This document shows positions 6,699 through 16,104 of a stretch of DNA of 64,000 nucleotides, in pieces; the first letter of the stretch is position 1, and each line of letters opens with the position of its first letter. This DNA is from Roseovarius sp. MMSF_3359. GTDB lineage: Bacteria > Pseudomonadota > Alphaproteobacteria > Rhodobacterales > Rhodobacteraceae. The position numbers and the translations under genes were made by a program. The notes below the pieces were generated by a model. The model did not search any database. It was not told where the DNA came from and saw only the letters and a list, made by a program, of their open reading frames with translations. The DNA is taken from positions 271,147 through 335,146 of the forward strand of contig NZ_JASHJC010000004.1 of assembly GCF_030733385.1 (NCBI RefSeq). Reading direction: 5' to 3'.

Positions 6699-9104
6699 TC
6701 AGAACTGCCTTGGGTAGGGCCCGGGTTCGATGACCGTCGCTTGGGTCAGGTGGCCGATAATGTCGATCTCGGGCGTGCTGCCCGGTGCTGCGAACGCGGG
6801 ATCGACGAAGGCGTAGGCCAGGTTCTTGCCCACCCGATGCCCCCAGTCGCCGGAGGTGACGGTGCCGACGACGCGGCCTCCCTGCATGACTGATGCGCCG
6901 GGATGGGCCGGGGCGTTGTCGCCATGAACCTCAAGGGTGACGAGCTTGCGGGCGGGGCCGTTCTCAACGCGCGCGGCGAGGGCCTCCTTGCCGATGAAAT
7001 CGGGCTTGTCCATCTTCACGAACCGCTCAAGGCCGGTCTCGAACGGGTCGAATTCGGTCAGAATGTCGGATTTCCAATGCAAATAGCCCATTTCCAACCG
7101 CATGGACTCGACCGCGCGCGCGCCAAAGAGGGTTATTCCGTGATCGCGGCCCGCCGCCCGCAATGCGAGATAGGCGGCGTAGAGTTGGTTGTTCGGCACA
7201 TGGATTTCATAGGCGTGCTCGCCCGAGAAACTGACCGACATGACCGTGGCGGGCGCGATGCCGATGAAACATTCACGCACCGATAGCCAGGGGAAGCCCG
7301 CGTCCGACCAGTCTGCGCGGCTGACCGCCTGCATCACGTCGCGGGATTTCGGACCGGCCAGAACAAGGATCGTCTGGTCATTGGTGAGCGAACGGATCTG
7401 CACGTCTTCGCCCTCCCGCAGATGTTGTTGCAGCCAGTCCATGTCGTGCCATTCCGCGGCGGCGGCGGAACCGTACCAGACGCGACCACCCGGCAGGTTG
7501 GCGATGGTGGCCTCGGATTTGACCATGCCGTGGTGGTTGAGCAGGTAACCAAGACCCACCTTGCCCGGCTTGCGCGGCACCCGGCCACAGATCATCCGAT
7601 CGAGGAAGTCATGCACACCGGTGCCGGTCAGCTCATAGCGATTGAAACCGTTGACTTCGCACAGGCCAACGCCGTTTTGCACAGCGGTTACTTCAGCTTT
7701 AATAACGTCGAATACTTCGTTGAATTTAAACGAATGTATCTCGGTGGAATCTACCAAAGGCTTGAAGTAATCCGCGCGCTCCCAGCCATTGACCACGGTG
7801 AATTCGGCCCCCTCTGCGGCGAGGATGGGTGTCAGGGGCGTGGTCTTGGCGGGGCGGCCCGCGGGGCGGTGTTCATGGGGGAAGTGAAAGCGGAACTCGT
7901 TTTGATAATCCTCGATGGCCTTCAGGGCGCAAAGCTCGACATTGCCGTGGTCGGTGAACCGGCGCGGATCAAGGGGCCAGGTGTCGTAACACGCCTCGCC
8001 ATGCACGATCTGCTGCGCCAGGAGCCAGCCATGGCCGCCGCCTTCGCCAAGACCGGCACGCAAGCCTATGATACAAAACGCATTTCGCTTTCCCGGGATC
8101 GGACCGACCAGCGGCGCGCCGTCAATCGTGTAGGTTATCGGCCCGTTGACGACCGTATGAATGCCGACCTCGGTCAGCGCGGGCATCCGGGCAAAGGCGC
8201 CTTCCAGCACATCGGTCACCCGGTCCAAGTCATCGGGGCAGAGGGCGTTGACGAAATTCGGGTCGATCCCGTCCATGCCCCAGGTCTTGCACTCCTGTTC
8301 GTAGAATCCCACGAGCAACCCGTTCTTCTCCTGCCGGCAGTAATAATCGCTAATCGGGCAGCGCAGGAGCGGCATGCGGTGACCGGCCTCCTTGATCGCG
8401 GGGATCTCTTCGGTCAGGAAATACTGGTGCTCCATCGACATGACCGGGTGGTGTACGCCCATCATCGCACCGACCTCGTTCACGCGGTAGCCGCAGGCAT
8501 TGACCACCACCTCGGCCCGGATATCGCCTTGGGTCGTGTGCACGGTCCATGAATGATCCCGGTGCTGCGTTAGCCCGATCACCGGCGTGTTGCGATAGAC
8601 CTCGGCCCCCGCATGGCGGGCACGCCGCGCCAACGCCTGGCAAAGCTGCGCCGGGTCGATGTCACCATCGAGCGGGTCCCAAAGACCGCCCACGAGGTTT
8701 TCGGTCGAGATCAGCGGGTGACGCCGCGCACATTCCTCGGCGTCGATCACCTCGAAATGCACATCCATTCCGCGCGCCATGGAGGCGAAATGGCGATAGC
8801 CGTCCATCTGCGCCTCTGTATTGGCCAGACGGATGCCGCCGTCGCCATGGTGATAGTTGATCGGGTATTCAGGATCGTCCGCCAATTCCTTGTAAAGATT
8901 GATGGAATGAGTTTTGAGGCCAACCATCGTCTGGTTCATGCCGAAATTCGTGACCTGCGCCGCAGAATGCCAGGTTGTCCCGGATGTCAGTTCGTCCCGC
9001 TCCACCAGCACAACATCGGTCCACCCCTCCCGAGTGAGGTGATAAAGGGTCGAGCAGCCAGCGATGCCGCCTCCGATAACGACACAACGGGTCTGGGTTT
9101 TCAT
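6699..9104 (-). CDS. Dimethylglycine/sarcosine dehydrogenase-like FAD oxidoreductase with GcvT domain
   Basis: 801 residues. The N-terminal DAO-type FAD domain has GGGIAG (residues 11-16) and an acidic strand end at Glu35. His46 in the SGTTWHSAAQ motif matches the histidine that links FAD covalently in this family. The FAO_M segment lies near residues 370-430. The C-terminal 370 residues are an aminomethyltransferase (GcvT) tetrahydrofolate domain. Relatives oxidise dimethylglycine or sarcosine and pass the methyl carbon to H4folate as methylene-H4folate. ATG at 9104 has CGGAGAAA upstream. Divergent from the MttB-family gene. The exact substrate cannot be told from sequence. Confidence 0.93.
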   Translation of the reverse strand: MKTQTRCVVIGGGIAGCSTLYHLTREGWTDVVLVERDELTSGTTWHSAAQVTNFGMNQTMVGLKTHSINLYKELADDPEYPINYHHGDGGIRLANTEAQMDGYRHFASMARGMDVHFEVIDAEECARRHPLISTENLVGGLWDPLDGDIDPAQLCQALARRARHAGAEVYRNTPVIGLTQHRDHSWTVHTTQGDIRAEVVVNACGYRVNEVGAMMGVHHPVMSMEHQYFLTEEIPAIKEAGHRMPLLRCPISDYYCRQEKNGLLVGFYEQECKTWGMDGIDPNFVNALCPDDLDRVTDVLEGAFARMPALTEVGIHTVVNGPITYTIDGAPLVGPIPGKRNAFCIIGLRAGLGEGGGHGWLLAQQIVHGEACYDTWPLDPRRFTDHGNVELCALKAIEDYQNEFRFHFPHEHRPAGRPAKTTPLTPILAAEGAEFTVVNGWERADYFKPLVDSTEIHSFKFNEVFDVIKAEVTAVQNGVGLCEVNGFNRYELTGTGVHDFLDRMICGRVPRKPGKVGLGYLLNHHGMVKSEATIANLPGGRVWYGSAAAAEWHDMDWLQQHLREGEDVQIRSLTNDQTILVLAGPKSRDVMQAVSRADWSDAGFPWLSVRECFIGIAPATVMSVSFSGEHAYEIHVPNNQLYAAYLALRAAGRDHGITLFGARAVESMRLEMGYLHWKSDILTEFDPFETGLERFVKMDKPDFIGKEALAARVENGPARKLVTLEVHGDNAPAHPGASVMQGGRVVGTVTSGDWGHRVGKNLAYAFVDPAFAAPGSTPEIDIIGHLTQATVIEPGPYPRQF

Positions 9105-9285
9105 GGCGTTTCTCCGATCTTTGCTGCCCCCAGAGGCCGCGATTTCACCGGTTGGTCAATGGGGTGACTCTTGTATTGGAAATTATCGAAGGCGAATTTC
9201 GAAAATATGCGAGGGTGATGAATATGCTTGCCGCGATCATGTCGGGTGTTTTGATGGCGACGAAGAAGACCGCGAGGGGAGTGAC

Positions 9286-10803
9286 ATGGCAGCTACAGGC
9301 CGCAGATCGGGACGACGGGAACGGATGGCACAGCGCGCCGCAGGACCCGCGGCCAATCCGGCACCGCCTGGACAATTGGGCGGCCTCTACAAGCCTTTGA
9401 GCGATAGTGACCTGCAGTCCATCTATGACACCGCGCTGCGCCTGCTCGAAGAGCTTGGCATGGGCGAGGTGCCGGGCCGCCTTGCGGATGTCCTGCTGGC
9501 CGCCGGGGCGGTCGATCTGGGCAATGACCGGATCAGCCTGCCACGATCGCTGGTGACCGAGACCATCACCAAGGCCGCAAAGACATTCACCTTCAACGGC
9601 CGTGATCCGGCGCGGTCGATCGACGTTGGCGGCAAGGCCGTTCATTTTGGCACCGGGGGTGCTGCGGTGCAGGTGCTGGACCTCGACAGTCAGACATATC
9701 GCGCCGCGACACTGCATGATCTGCACGATTTCACACGGCTGCAGGACACACTCAGTAATGTGAGCTGGTTCACCCGCTGCTGCATCGCGACGGATGTACC
9801 GGACCCCTATGATCTGGACGTGAACACCGCCTACGCACTTCTGAAGAATACGACGAAGCCAGTGGCGACCGCGTTCACACTGGCCGAACATGTGGACCCG
9901 ATTATCGAGATGTTCGACATCGCCGCCGGCGGCAAAGGCGCGTTTGCCGCGCGGCCTTTCGTCAAGGCGCATATCAGCCCGGTGATCTCGCCCATGCGGT
10001 TTGGCGAAGACGCGGTCGATGTGACCTTTGAATGCCTCAAGCACAACATCCCGGTCTCCTGCATCACCGCCGCGCAGGCGGGGGCCACAGCCCCGGCGAC
10101 GCTGGCCGGGTTCCTGGCACAATCACTGGCCGAAACGCTGGCGAGCCTGGTGATGGTCAATGCGATCAAGCCCGGCCACCCGATGGTGTTTTCCAACTGG
10201 CCGCTGGTGATCGACCTGCGCACCGGCGCCTTTGCGGGCGGGGGAGGTGAAATCGCCGTGCTGAATGCAGCCTCGGCGCAGCTTTCAAACTGGCTGGGCC
10301 TGCCTTCGGGCGTGGCGGCCTCGATGAGCGACGCCAAGGCGATTGACGCGCAATACGGGGTCGAAAAGGGGATAACGTCGCTGGCCGCGGCCCTGGCCGG
10401 GGGCAACCTCATCTACGAAAGCTCCGGCATGACGGCCTCGCTTCTGGGCGCGAGTTTCGAGGCGTTCATCCTCGATGACGAAATGCATTCGGCGACCTAT
10501 CGCGCGCTGCGCGGTGTGGAAGTCAGCGAAGAAAACCTTGGCTATGACGCGATCTGCGAAGCGGTGTTGGGCGACGGCCATTTCCTCGGTGGGGCGCAGA
10601 CGATGGCCGCGATGGAACGCGATTACTTCTATCCCGATATCGCGGATCGCGACACGCCCAAGACCTGGGAAGACAAGGGTGCGCCCGACGCCTGGGAAAT
10701 GGCGCGCGCGAAGGCACGGGAGGTTTTGGACACCCATCATCCCGCCTACCTGAACCCGGCGCAGGATAAGGCCATCCGCAAGCAATTCCGGATTCTGGGA
10801 TGA
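9286..10803 (+). CDS. Trimethylamine methyltransferase (MttB)-family protein, non-pyrrolysine
   Basis: 505 residues from ATG 9286, which follows AGGGGA; upstream in-frame codons belong to the divergent promoter region. The TIM-barrel MttB family is recognisable (PLSDSDLQSIYDTALRLLEE start, then GRDPARSIDVGG, VHFGTGGAAVQVLD and SDAKAIDAQYGVEKG). The frame runs through without an in-frame TAG, so this is the pyrrolysine-free branch, whose characterised members demethylate glycine betaine or similar quaternary amines onto a corrinoid protein. No corrinoid protein gene is next to it. Probably linked to the flavoprotein opposite and the methyl-H4folate enzymes at 16.8-19.1 kb. Confidence 0.92.
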   Translation: MAATGRRSGRRERMAQRAAGPAANPAPPGQLGGLYKPLSDSDLQSIYDTALRLLEELGMGEVPGRLADVLLAAGAVDLGNDRISLPRSLVTETITKAAKTFTFNGRDPARSIDVGGKAVHFGTGGAAVQVLDLDSQTYRAATLHDLHDFTRLQDTLSNVSWFTRCCIATDVPDPYDLDVNTAYALLKNTTKPVATAFTLAEHVDPIIEMFDIAAGGKGAFAARPFVKAHISPVISPMRFGEDAVDVTFECLKHNIPVSCITAAQAGATAPATLAGFLAQSLAETLASLVMVNAIKPGHPMVFSNWPLVIDLRTGAFAGGGGEIAVLNAASAQLSNWLGLPSGVAASMSDAKAIDAQYGVEKGITSLAAALAGGNLIYESSGMTASLLGASFEAFILDDEMHSATYRALRGVEVSEENLGYDAICEAVLGDGHFLGGAQTMAAMERDYFYPDIADRDTPKTWEDKGAPDAWEMARAKAREVLDTHHPAYLNPAQDKAIRKQFRILG

Positions 10804-10831
10804 GAAAGCCGGGGGTTTCGCCCGGGTGATC

Positions 10832-11797
10832 TCAGGCGTCGAGGACGTAGAAGTGATCCCTGAGCCAGGGCAATTGGGTGATGGCGGGATCAACAGCACG
10901 GGTCTGGATCAACTGCCGAAGAGTTGCGATGACGGCGGCGACGGTCTGGGTGTCGTGGACCTCGGGGGTGAAGGCCGAAAGGGTTCGGGCAAACCCCTTG
11001 CCGGGGAAGGGGACGAGGCGCAATTGACGATGAAACCGCCGCGCCCGGGCATAGCAGGCGGGGGTGGTGATCGCCCATCCACACCCTTCGGCCACCATGT
11101 TCATGATCGACTGGTTGCTTTCGAACTCAAACCGGTTGGGCAACGAAATCCGCAGGCGCCGCAATTGCGCTTCGATCATCGCGCCGATGATCTGGTTCTG
11201 GCTGTAGCGCAGAAAAGGCAAGTCTCCGGCACCGGTCAGGAAGTCCTCGGGCGGGGTGGTCACATTCAACGGCACCGCCAGCACGAAAGGATCCCGCAGA
11301 AGCGGCGTTTCGATCAGCCCCGGCTGCCCATATTGCGGCTGCGTCGCGACGCCGATATCGATGTCCTGATTGCGCAAAAGGGTCAGGATCTCATGACTGG
11401 GCCGGGTCAGGTGGCGGAAGGTGCAGGCCGGCATATGCGCCAGCAGAATCCGCGCCAGTTCCGGGGCAATCTCGCTGTCGAAATCCTCAACGAGGGCGAG
11501 GGAGAGATGCCGCGCTTCGGAAAGCGGGCCAGCGCGGGCGTCGATTTCGGCGCGGTGCAAAAGGCGCATTGCCTCGTCCACGTTGCGCAGGAAACTGGCC
11601 CCGGCGGGGGTGACGGGCATCGGTCGCCGGCCATGGTCAAAGAGCGGCGCGCCGAGGGTTTCTTCGAGCTTTGAGAGGTGATGCGAGACCGTGCTGACCG
11701 ACAATCCGGCCTGCTCCGCGGCGGATTGAAGTGACCCGCTCCGCGCAACGAGTTGAAAGACTTCGAGCCATTTGAGGCTGAGTTGGGATTTCTTCAT
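10832..11797 (-). CDS. LysR-family transcriptional regulator
   Basis: The N-terminal winged helix (LKWLEVFQLVARSGSLQSAA, VSTVSHHLSKLEETLGAPLF) and the LysR substrate domain are clear. I start at ATG 11797 (MKKSQLSLKW), the usual distance from the helix-turn-helix; a TTG at 11830 would add 11 residues, and neither has a strong ribosome site. It follows the MttB-family gene convergently, ending 29 bases after it. That placement makes it a candidate regulator of the methylamine genes, though LysR targets are more often divergent. Confidence 0.88.
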   Translation of the reverse strand: MKKSQLSLKWLEVFQLVARSGSLQSAAEQAGLSVSTVSHHLSKLEETLGAPLFDHGRRPMPVTPAGASFLRNVDEAMRLLHRAEIDARAGPLSEARHLSLALVEDFDSEIAPELARILLAHMPACTFRHLTRPSHEILTLLRNQDIDIGVATQPQYGQPGLIETPLLRDPFVLAVPLNVTTPPEDFLTGAGDLPFLRYSQNQIIGAMIEAQLRRLRISLPNRFEFESNQSIMNMVAEGCGWAITTPACYARARRFHRQLRLVPFPGKGFARTLSAFTPEVHDTQTVAAVIATLRQLIQTRAVDPAITQLPWLRDHFYVLDA

Positions 11798-11887
11798 GGC
11801 GACCACGGCGCGATATTTCACTTCGTCCAAATGAATATTCGATCAGGTCGAAAGTAAAGCCCCGGTTCGCCAGTCAGACAGCGTGGG

Positions 11888-14428
11888 TTATGCGGCGCGG
11901 CGGCTATCGATCGCGTCGAGCGTATCACGCCAAAGACCGGGCAGGGGGGCCAGGGATCGCCGCAGTTCGGCCGCGTCATCCGAGAGTGCCGCAGTTTCCG
12001 CTTGGCAAAGGGCCTGTTGCAGGGCGACGGCGCCAAAGGTCGCAGCGGATCCTGCAAATTGATGGAGCTCAGCCGCCAACCCGGGGCTTGGATCCGCATG
12101 GGTCACATCGATGCCATCGACAAAACCCTGGCCTTCGGCGACGAAATCATCGAGCACCCGGGTCAGGTTTTGCGTCGGGAGCACGGCATAGAGTTGATCC
12201 AGAACCTGGGTGTCCACGCCATGTTTTTCCGCGCGTGGGGCCTGTCGGACCGGGCCACCGGCAAGAATGTCCCGCAGAACCGCCCGGCGCAGGGGTTTGG
12301 TGCGGATCGAGTCGATCTCGACCCCGCGGAAACTCTCGTTGTGCTCCGGCCGGAAATGGGCCGTCAGCGCGACGATGCGGCTATCGCGGGAGGCGCCCTC
12401 GCCGTTGCGGATCTGCCGGGTCGCCTCGATCCCGTCGACGCGCGGCATGTTGATGTCCATTAGGATGAGGTCGAACCGGTGTTTTGCGGCCTCGGCCACC
12501 CCTTCGTCACCATCGGTGGCCAGCACGACGTTATGCCCGTCCTTGCGCAGCATCTCGTGCAGGACAAACCGGTTGCTGCCGTTATCCTCGACCACCAGCA
12601 CGTCGAGCGCACGTTGCGGGATCTGGTGCAGCGACGGAATTGCAGTGGTGTTGCGATCTTGGTCCGCTGGCGGCAGCGGCAACCTCACCCAGAAAAGACT
12701 GCCCTCGCCCCGCTCGCTTTCTGCGCCGATCTTGCCGCCCATGAGCGTGACAAGGTGTTTGGCGATGCCAAGCCCAAGCCCGGTGCCTTCGGTCGTGCCG
12801 ACATCATCGAGACGGACGAAATCATCAAAGATACGGCCCAGATCCTCTTCATCGATCCCGACACCGGTGTCGCTGATCTGAAATTCGATTTCGTCGGAGG
12901 GTGCGCCAGCGGGGCCAAGCCGGGTGACCTCGATCGAAACCTGACCGTCGGTGGTGAACTTGATCGCGTTCGATAGCAGGTTCAGCAGCACCTGGTGTAG
13001 CCGGTTCGGATCACCGAGCACCGGCCCCAGCGGCACCGGGGAGCGCACCATGTCGACCGTGTTGCCGTGGGTCTCGGCAACCGCCTTTTGACCGCACAGG
13101 AGCTCTTCGAGAAGCTCGTCGAGATCAAAACGCTCAGTCACAAGGCTCAGGCGCTCGCCGACGGCCTGGGTCACGTCCAGCGCATCGTTGATCTGGTTCA
13201 GCACGAGCTGCCCCGAGGATTGCATGATCTGGGTGTAGCGGGACTGTTCGGGCGACAGGGCGGTATCCTCAAGCAGATCAAGCGCCCCGAGGATGCCGTT
13301 CAGCGGTGTGCGCATCTCGTGGCTGATCATGCCGAGAAAGCGCGCCTTGGCCTTTTCGCCTTCAAGCGCCTTGTCGCGGGCGGCCCGCATTTCCGCCTCG
13401 GTTGCGACCCGCTGCGAGATATCGCGCAGGAAACAGACGCAGACATTGTCGCCCGAGCGCGATGCCATGCTGGCCGACATCTCGACCGGAAAGATACGCC
13501 CGGATTTGTCCCGCGCCGAGAGTTTCGTGCAGAGGTTGGGCCCCTGTGCGCAGGACCCGATCAGCCGCTCGCCCGTGACCGGGTTGAGGGTTCCGGTTTC
13601 ATCGGCCTTGAACAGGATCTTGGTGATATTGGCTGGCGGTCCGTCCCCATGCGGCAGGCCAAAGATCGTCTCGGCCACCCGGTTGCCTTCGATGATCGCG
13701 CCGGATGGCTTCATCACGATGATCGCATCCTGCGAGGTGTTGATGATCGTGGCCAGCCGGTTGAGCGTATTGCGATTCTGCATCGCCCGGCGGCGGTACC
13801 GGCTATAGAGGCGCCAGAACAGGGCAAGCAGCGCGGCCAGCGTCGAAAGTAGCGCCAGCGTCAGGGCAATCATCGACAGGAGTTTCTTGGCCAGTTCCGT
13901 CCGCTGCGTCTCCCGGCGCTCCACGTCATAGGCGATGCCGATGCTTGACAGGCGCTGCACGGTTTGAGACAGGCCGAGCGCCATCTCGAGCAATTCACCT
14001 TGTTGTTGGTAGACAGACGTATCCGGGCCGTCGATCAGGGCGGCCTGCGCATGGGTGCCATCCCGAAGGGTCGTGACAAGATCGCGGGCGCGTGGGCCGC
14101 TCAGGACCTTCTGATAGGTTTCCGCGGTCGAAATCGTATCGACACGGCTATAGTAGATATCGAAACGCCGCCGCATGTGGGCCAGCGACGTGGTGGAGGC
14201 AGGCGACAGGTTTTCGATCGCGTGAATGTATTTCGCATGCTCGACCTCGAGCTTGGCAACGGTCCATTGAATATTGTCACTGTAGGCCGCGCGATAGTCA
14301 TCGAGCTTGAGGAACACCTGCGCGGTGATGATGGCCGTGGCGCCAAGGCACAACGCTGCCGCGATACTCAGCACTGTCATCTGAGTCCGCCGCGCCATGA
14401 TGCGTCTGTAAAGTTGTCGAGCCGTCAA
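11888..14428 (-). CDS. Hybrid sensor histidine kinase with PAS, receiver and Hpt domains
   Basis: 846 residues. Membrane helices at about 18-40 and 182-206 bracket a periplasmic sensor of 140 residues. Next come a PAS domain (about 222-340), HisKA with phospho-acceptor His370 (MISHEMRTPLNG), the ATPase domain with N-box Asn487, DTGVGI at 520 and GTGLGLGIAKH, a receiver with phospho-Asp658 (LILMDINMPRVDG), and a C-terminal Hpt with His789 (ELHQFAGSA). A full phosphorelay in one chain. The start is TTG at 14428 by the GGCGGA before it; ATG at 14398 is an alternative. It lies 32 bases after a SUOX-fold protein gene on the same strand, and a NarL-type regulator is divergent, so the three likely form one pathway. 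Confidence 0.93.
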   Translation of the reverse strand: MTARQLYRRIMARRTQMTVLSIAAALCLGATAIITAQVFLKLDDYRAAYSDNIQWTVAKLEVEHAKYIHAIENLSPASTTSLAHMRRRFDIYYSRVDTISTAETYQKVLSGPRARDLVTTLRDGTHAQAALIDGPDTSVYQQQGELLEMALGLSQTVQRLSSIGIAYDVERRETQRTELAKKLLSMIALTLALLSTLAALLALFWRLYSRYRRRAMQNRNTLNRLATIINTSQDAIIVMKPSGAIIEGNRVAETIFGLPHGDGPPANITKILFKADETGTLNPVTGERLIGSCAQGPNLCTKLSARDKSGRIFPVEMSASMASRSGDNVCVCFLRDISQRVATEAEMRAARDKALEGEKAKARFLGMISHEMRTPLNGILGALDLLEDTALSPEQSRYTQIMQSSGQLVLNQINDALDVTQAVGERLSLVTERFDLDELLEELLCGQKAVAETHGNTVDMVRSPVPLGPVLGDPNRLHQVLLNLLSNAIKFTTDGQVSIEVTRLGPAGAPSDEIEFQISDTGVGIDEEDLGRIFDDFVRLDDVGTTEGTGLGLGIAKHLVTLMGGKIGAESERGEGSLFWVRLPLPPADQDRNTTAIPSLHQIPQRALDVLVVEDNGSNRFVLHEMLRKDGHNVVLATDGDEGVAEAAKHRFDLILMDINMPRVDGIEATRQIRNGEGASRDSRIVALTAHFRPEHNESFRGVEIDSIRTKPLRRAVLRDILAGGPVRQAPRAEKHGVDTQVLDQLYAVLPTQNLTRVLDDFVAEGQGFVDGIDVTHADPSPGLAAELHQFAGSAATFGAVALQQALCQAETAALSDDAAELRRSLAPLPGLWRDTLDAIDSRRAA

Positions 14429-14460
14429 ATTTTCCGCCTAAAAAGTGCGCCTGACCCGTG

Positions 14461-14982
14461 CTAGCGCGAAATGATGATCCGGTCCAGTTGCCAAATGCTG
14501 CGCGAGAACACGGTTTCGGTGCGGTACTTCCGGTCTGCATCGTAGTTGTAGACCATCCAGATGGGCCCCTTGTCGCGCGGCGTCATCGGGTTGCCATCCA
14601 TCAGATAGGCCAGCATCGCCCCATCGTTCGTTGGGTCATCGACGGGCAGGATGACACTATACTCATTGATCGCGATCAGTTCGATCTCTCCTCCGGTCAC
14701 GTCGAACCGGTCAAGCAACGTCTGCAGTGCGACACCGGTGAAAGTCTTCGCGCCGCTGGTCCAGTTGGTCCTGGTGGTAAACGAGATGGTCGGCAGCGCC
14801 CGAAGATCGGTGCCAGTCAAGGTGACGACATCACTTGCGGCACCATCCTGCGCGGTGATTTCAAGGGTCAGCAAAACCGGGTCGCCCTCCGCGAAAACCG
14901 GTCGGGCAGGGCCGGAAACGGTGAGAAGAACGATCGAAATCACGCAAGCGAGCAAACTGACTCTGAACATTTTCGTCAACAT
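14461..14982 (-). CDS. Secreted SUOX/molybdopterin-binding-fold protein lacking cysteine
   Basis: About 173 residues, with an N-terminal signal peptide (FRVSLLACVISIVLLTVSG, cleavage likely after VFA). The mature part matches the oxidoreductase molybdopterin-binding fold (LRALPTISFTTRTNW, FTGVALQTLLDRF, YLMDGNPMTPRDKGPIWMVY). Sulfite-oxidase-type enzymes ligate Mo through a cysteine; the mature protein has no cysteine at all, so it is unlikely to be a molybdoenzyme. Genes like this commonly accompany hybrid kinases, as here. I infer an exported ligand-binding or sensing partner. Several ATGs are close together (15045, 14994, 14982, 14970); the one chosen is uncertain. Confidence 0.75.
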   Translation of the reverse strand: MLTKMFRVSLLACVISIVLLTVSGPARPVFAEGDPVLLTLEITAQDGAASDVVTLTGTDLRALPTISFTTRTNWTSGAKTFTGVALQTLLDRFDVTGGEIELIAINEYSVILPVDDPTNDGAMLAYLMDGNPMTPRDKGPIWMVYNYDADRKYRTETVFSRSIWQLDRIIISR

Positions 14983-15184
14983 TTCCAAAACCATCCCGAG
15001 CGATTCAAAACAGTTTCCCTTATGCAAAGCCATCCCCCTATGCAATTGGATAGTCAGGGCGTATTATTCGGCTGGTATTAGGGTAGGAATTGACGCACAA
15101 GAAGCTCGTCGCGCAGGCAAGGCACTCCTCAAGGTTCGGGGGTGTGATGGCCTTACGGGGCATGGGCGTATTGGATGAAAATTC

Positions 15185-15790
15185 ATGCATAAACTACTGC
15201 TGGCAGACGATCATGAACTGGTGCGCGAAACGGTCGCGGACTTCCTGCGCCTGCAGGGCGGCTATGAGGTTGTGACCGCCCAGAGTTTCGATGAGGCGCT
15301 TGAATTGGCGCAGCGGGAAGGGCCGTTTGAGCTGGTGATGCTGGACTATTCGATGCCGGGCATGGATGCCCTTTCGGGATTGGCCAAGATGCGGGCGCAA
15401 ACGGGATTTCCCGTGGCGATCCTGTCCGGGACGGCGACCCCCGATGTTGCGCGCCGTGCGCTATCGTCTGGTGCCGCCGGGTTCCTTCCCAAGACACTGG
15501 CGCCGCAATCGCTGGTCAGTGCCGTGCGCCATATGCTGACCGGTGAAGTCTATATGCCGCTGGAATTTCTCAATGACGAGAGCGCAGATCAGTTGGACGT
15601 CAACCTGACGCCCCGGGAACGCGATGTGCTTCTGGGCATCACCGAGGGGAAATCCAACAAGGAAATCGCCCGGGATCTCGATATTCAGGAAGTGACCGTC
15701 AAACTGCACGTCAAGACACTGTCGCGCAAACTCGGCGCCCGGAACCGAACCCACGCGGCGATGCTGGGACGTGATCTGGGGTTGATGTAG
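15185..15790 (+). CDS. NarL/FixJ-type response regulator
   Basis: 201 residues. The receiver domain has the acidic pair Asp8-Asp9, phospho-acceptor Asp54 (VMLDYSMPGMD) and the later Ser/Thr (LSGTATP) and Lys (PKTLAP). A LuxR-type helix-turn-helix follows (LTPRERDVLLGITEGKSNKE, then VTVKLHVKTLSRKLGARNR). Divergent from the SUOX-fold protein and hybrid kinase genes, with about 140-200 bases between; it is the natural output of the kinase's Hpt. Targets unknown. Confidence 0.93.
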   Translation: MHKLLLADDHELVRETVADFLRLQGGYEVVTAQSFDEALELAQREGPFELVMLDYSMPGMDALSGLAKMRAQTGFPVAILSGTATPDVARRALSSGAAGFLPKTLAPQSLVSAVRHMLTGEVYMPLEFLNDESADQLDVNLTPRERDVLLGITEGKSNKEIARDLDIQEVTVKLHVKTLSRKLGARNRTHAAMLGRDLGLM

Positions 15791-15807
15791 CCGGTAGTCC
15801 CTGGCTC

Positions 15808-16060
15808 ATGTCCGCTCTGAGGATGAAGCTGCCGTTCGACTTTCATGTCCCGCGCGGAATCAAGGCCGCAGGCCGCCGCGCGATCGCCAGACCGTCCGCA
15901 AGGGCTGGCGATTGGGAGAGGTTGCGCAATGATCGGGGCATTTTCGGATTTGGCAAAGATAAAGTGTGCCTAAGGACGGTTGATCGCCACCCCGCGGTCT
16001 GGCTATAGCGCGGCTGTTCCTGAAAGGCAGCAGGGGTCGCATTGGGACCTGAGCGGACAA
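15808..16060 (-). repeat. Interspersed repeat family A, copy 1 (reverse orientation)
   Basis: Read on the minus strand it runs from CGGACAAAG-like words through CCAGACCGCGGGGTGGCGAT, CAACCGTC, TTTATCTTTGCCAA and the hairpin ATCGCCAGCCCTTGCG...CTGGCGAT to GGCGGCCTGCGGCCTTGATT. The same order is found at 31258-31490 and 46889-47110 in plus orientation. The opening CCAGACCG is complementary to CGGTCTGG in the hairpin, so the element can fold over its whole length. It fills the 314-base gap before the orphan gene at 16105. Confidence 0.8.
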
Positions 16061-16104
16061 AGCGGTCATTGAAGTTCAACATAGCCTGCATGTAGCATCA
16101 CCAA

